A stretch of 46,977 nt of DNA. Source: Nemertoderma westbladi. Lineage: Eukaryota; Xenacoelomorpha; Nemertodermatida; Nemertodermatidae. The notes under the pieces are model-generated. The model worked only from the letters and a program-made list of their open reading frames with translations. It did not search any database and was not told the origin of the DNA. Below are positions 44,462 through 46,977 of this stretch, piece after piece (position 1 is the stretch's first letter; each line of letters begins with the position of its first letter). The stretch lies in the NCBI GenBank assembly GCA_032718475.1, contig JAUCBJ010004606.1, positions 1 through 46,977 on the forward strand, given 5' to 3'. The translations under genes were made by a program, and so were the position numbers.

Positions 44462-45430
44462 ACATTTTTCACCTGGTTGCTATATTATTCACCAGTAAAT
44501 TAATTACATCTGATACACCGATTAGCTATAATTTCTAAGCGACAGCTATTACATGATAGACCTTTTGAGGGAATTTTTCCGAATGACTACTCAACCAACT
44601 GCTTCAAAGAAACCAACAATGGTTTAGATCGACAATTGTGGGCAAAAACCTAAATTAATGTCGTATCTCGCTTAGCCTATTGGTTGTTCTGGATATTAAT
44701 CTCAGGTATGGATGGTATTTAGTAGGACTAACTGACTATGCTTGTTTCATTTTTACTTTCTTGTCAACCGTGGTGACAGGTAGTAGATAACGGTAGAGGC
44801 AGAGTCGTAAGATGTGATGCAAATATGAAAACCGTTTAGCCAAATCTGTCTTACATCTCGAGATTTGGCTGTCTGTCCGTTTTACTATCAGTCTGTCCGT
44901 CAGTATGTCTCCTAAACAATAGAAAACATACAATCTGTTTTTGCCTATATGAGTTTTATTGGTCTGTTACTTCATTTCTGATATCAGTATTACAATTTTG
45001 TCTTGTCGTTTCTGTCTGCATGCCTGTCAGTCTGTCCGTCAAAATATAACCGACAGCCAAACATACAATTTTGAAGTCATCAAATGTTAGATCTGACACT
45101 CGAAAAGAATTTGGAGACCAGCAAAACCCCTATAACTAAACTTTTAGCTAGATTGTGTGCCGTTTTCTTATATTTAACGGACAGATTGTCGGATAGAATA
45201 ACCGACAGACAGACAAACTAGATTTCATTAAAAAGTGAAATCTGACCTCAGAAATGAAATCAGCATCCAGAAAAACCCCCATAGCAATAATCTTAGCATG
45301 GTTTTGTGATCTAGTATTGCTACAGTAGTATATATATATATATTGACAAACATTCTCACATATTAACAGATAATTTTTGTGCGGGAAGGTTCGAACTTTA
45401 AAGGCAATTATCACGGAATGGATTTTTTCA
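44462..45430. repeat. Diverged tandem duplication with gtctgtccgtc words
   Basis: The sequence at about 45086-45165 (tagatctgacac..., aaacccctataac, tagctagattgtgtg) is repeated in diverged form at about 45238-45310 (aaatctgacctc..., aaacccccatagc, tagcatggttttgtg), an offset of about 150 bases. Related gtctgtccgtc words occur at 44871, 44891 and 45031. No coding region was recognised. Confidence 0.55.
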
Positions 45431-45591
45431 TTTTTAAAACACATCTCCTCCGCTGTTTTTCACCCAATTTATACGTTTTTGGTATCAAATGAAAGCTACT
45501 TGAGTGTGTGTTATAATAAAAAAAATTCAAGCAGTTTTTTTTAGTTTTGCAATTATTCATCTGTTATAACATTTTTAACCCTATTAAACCC

Positions 45592-45622
45592 GGGGGGGGG
45601 GGGGGGTCAATATGACCCCCCC
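45592..45622 (+). other. Poly-G run flowing into a 10-bp hairpin
   Basis: A run of 15 G (45592-45606) continues into gtca ata tgac, then C7. Positions 45600-45609 pair perfectly with 45613-45622 around a 3-base loop. Confidence 0.85.
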
Positions 45623-45769
45623 GTGGTTTTTTTATTATAATTCTGAAACAAACGCAGTTGGGAATCTGAAATTTTATGACTTTTCCTAAAAATCTATTGT
45701 CTTCCTAGTAGTGAAAACCGTTTTCAAAAATATTGGGTAGTTTTCGAGTTATAGCACCATTTTTCAACC

Positions 45770-46977
45770 CTACTTTTGGCACTTTTTTTGAGACGTTTTT
45801 TGAAAATTACATTTCATTAAATATGAATTGTAACATCTCTATTTTTGATTTACACCGGTTTTTTGGTGTTAGAAATTATATGGAATTCGTGTAAATTGAT
45901 TTAGAAATTTCAAACTTGTTTTTTTCGGCGGGTGCCAATTTTTGGTGCCAGCACCAAATTTTGAAATATGTCAATTTTGTAAATTGATTGCGTGAAACTT
46001 GTTTTTTACGCAATTGGGGTTTTTTGGGGTTCTGGTTTCGATGAAATATATACGAGTTGCACCAAGCGTATCAAACGTGTATTTTTCGGTGGTGGGTTCA
46101 AATTTTGGTGCTAGCACGAAATTTTGAAAATCCATTGAATTGATATAATTGTTTGTGGCAATTTATTTCTTGCGTTTTAGAGGTTTATGGCTATTCTGAA
46201 TTGAATGGAATATATAATTTTCGAACTAGGCATCTCAAACTTGTATTTTTCGGAAGTGGGTGCAAAATGTGGTGCTAGCACCAAATTTTGAAAACCATCA
46301 AATATATAAATTGATTGTGTCACCTTGTTTCTTGCGTTATACGGGTTTGTGAGGGTTCTGAATTCAATGGAATCAGTAAAAATTTCATAAGAGTTTTCAA
46401 ACATTGTATTTTTCGCCGGTGGGTGAAAATTGTTGTGCCAGCACCAAATTTTGGAAAATAAGCAAATTGATCAGTAGATAGTATCATCTTGTTTATTGCG
46501 TTATACGGGTTTATGAGGGTCCTGAATCCGATGGAATCAATAAATACAGCACTGGACATCGCAAACTTGTACTTTTTGGTGATGCGTACGACATTTGGTC
46601 CTAGCACCAAAGTTTGCCAAATTACGCCGAAAAATACAAGTAGCAATGATCGGGCATTTTAGAAATGTATTCCATTAGAATCAGCGCCCTCGAAAACCTG
46701 AAAATGTGAATTTATAGCATCGTATAAGTGAATTCAAAATGTTGTGTTCGAACTGAAAAGTGCTGGTTACTTGTTTTTTTTCATTTTTTTTCCTACGCAG
46801 AGAGGTCTAAACAGCCATTTATAGTAATCATATCATTTTTAAATATTTTCCAATGTATTTTGCGCCCCAGAAATCCTGTATTGAAATACAATTAGCCGAA
46901 AAATGTAACTTTCATATTTTCTGAAAATTGTGCACTGCTTGTAATTTTGGTGCTGCAATATAACCACCCCAGTACAT
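45770..46977. repeat. Diverged 163-bp satellite centred on a 16-bp palindrome
   Basis: A palindromic word of the form ttggtgctagcaccaa occurs at 45942, 46105, 46269, 46432 and 46595, at spacings of 163-164 bases. Each is followed by an attttg segment, then a cttgtttattgcgttatacg-type segment, a ggttctgaatt/tggaat segment and an aaacttgtatttttcg segment. Weaker copies are suggested near 45779 and 46758, and the array probably continues past the window end. Minus-strand frames at 46177-46646 are translations of this repeat. Confidence 0.88.

Noticed and set aside
43425-44472. About 340-codon IST and DYI repeat proteins
   Set aside because: Artefact of a 9-bp array; no non-repetitive coding sequence attached.

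Overview
This is eukaryotic, AT-rich DNA from an invertebrate animal. The evidence is GT-AG introns with matching phases, a secreted insulin-family hormone, a type II Golgi-type sulfotransferase, several metazoan non-LTR retrotransposon relics, and very dense mini- and microsatellites. The exact phylum cannot be read from the window. An ambulacrarian (echinoderm or hemichordate) or another marine invertebrate fits best, because of the extra-cysteine insulin-like peptide, the animal core-MetE enzyme and the Gal3ST-type sulfotransferase.

Layout. 1-11,700: intergenic sequence with a CpG-rich 28-bp minisatellite (601-1138), a possible TATA promoter and 5' exon (about 3000-3250), dispersed repeats, a non-LTR retrotransposon copy interrupted only by stop codons (6960-8969), two large palindromes at its 3' tail (8871-9121), and a 33-bp array linked to a foldback element (9221-9790). 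11,761-30,935 (+): a two-exon insulin-like peptide gene. Its single recognised intron, in the C-peptide and in phase 1, is 18.7 kb long and holds a 15-kb, 61/62-bp satellite (12,430-27,465), a CR1/Rex1-like reverse transcriptase relic, a 68-bp tandem repeat and an AT-only minisatellite that reaches the splice acceptor. 33,826-39,402 (+): a six-exon gene for a 366-residue core methionine synthase (MetE-like), with a 1.8-kb 21-bp minisatellite in intron 3. 40,578-41,801 (-): an intronless galactose-3-O-sulfotransferase-like gene. 41,802-46,977: intergenic sequence with a 1-kb array of a 9-bp unit and a diverged 163-bp satellite built around a 16-bp palindrome, which runs off the window end.

The three protein genes (secreted hormone, methionine metabolism, glycan sulfation) have no evident shared pathway and should be read as neighbours. 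The strongest findings are the eight-cysteine insulin fold (extra cysteines at the positions of insulin B22 and A17, plus another pair in a C-terminal tail) and the position of a 15-kb satellite inside that gene's intron. Most long open frames in the window are translations of tandem repeats and are not genes.
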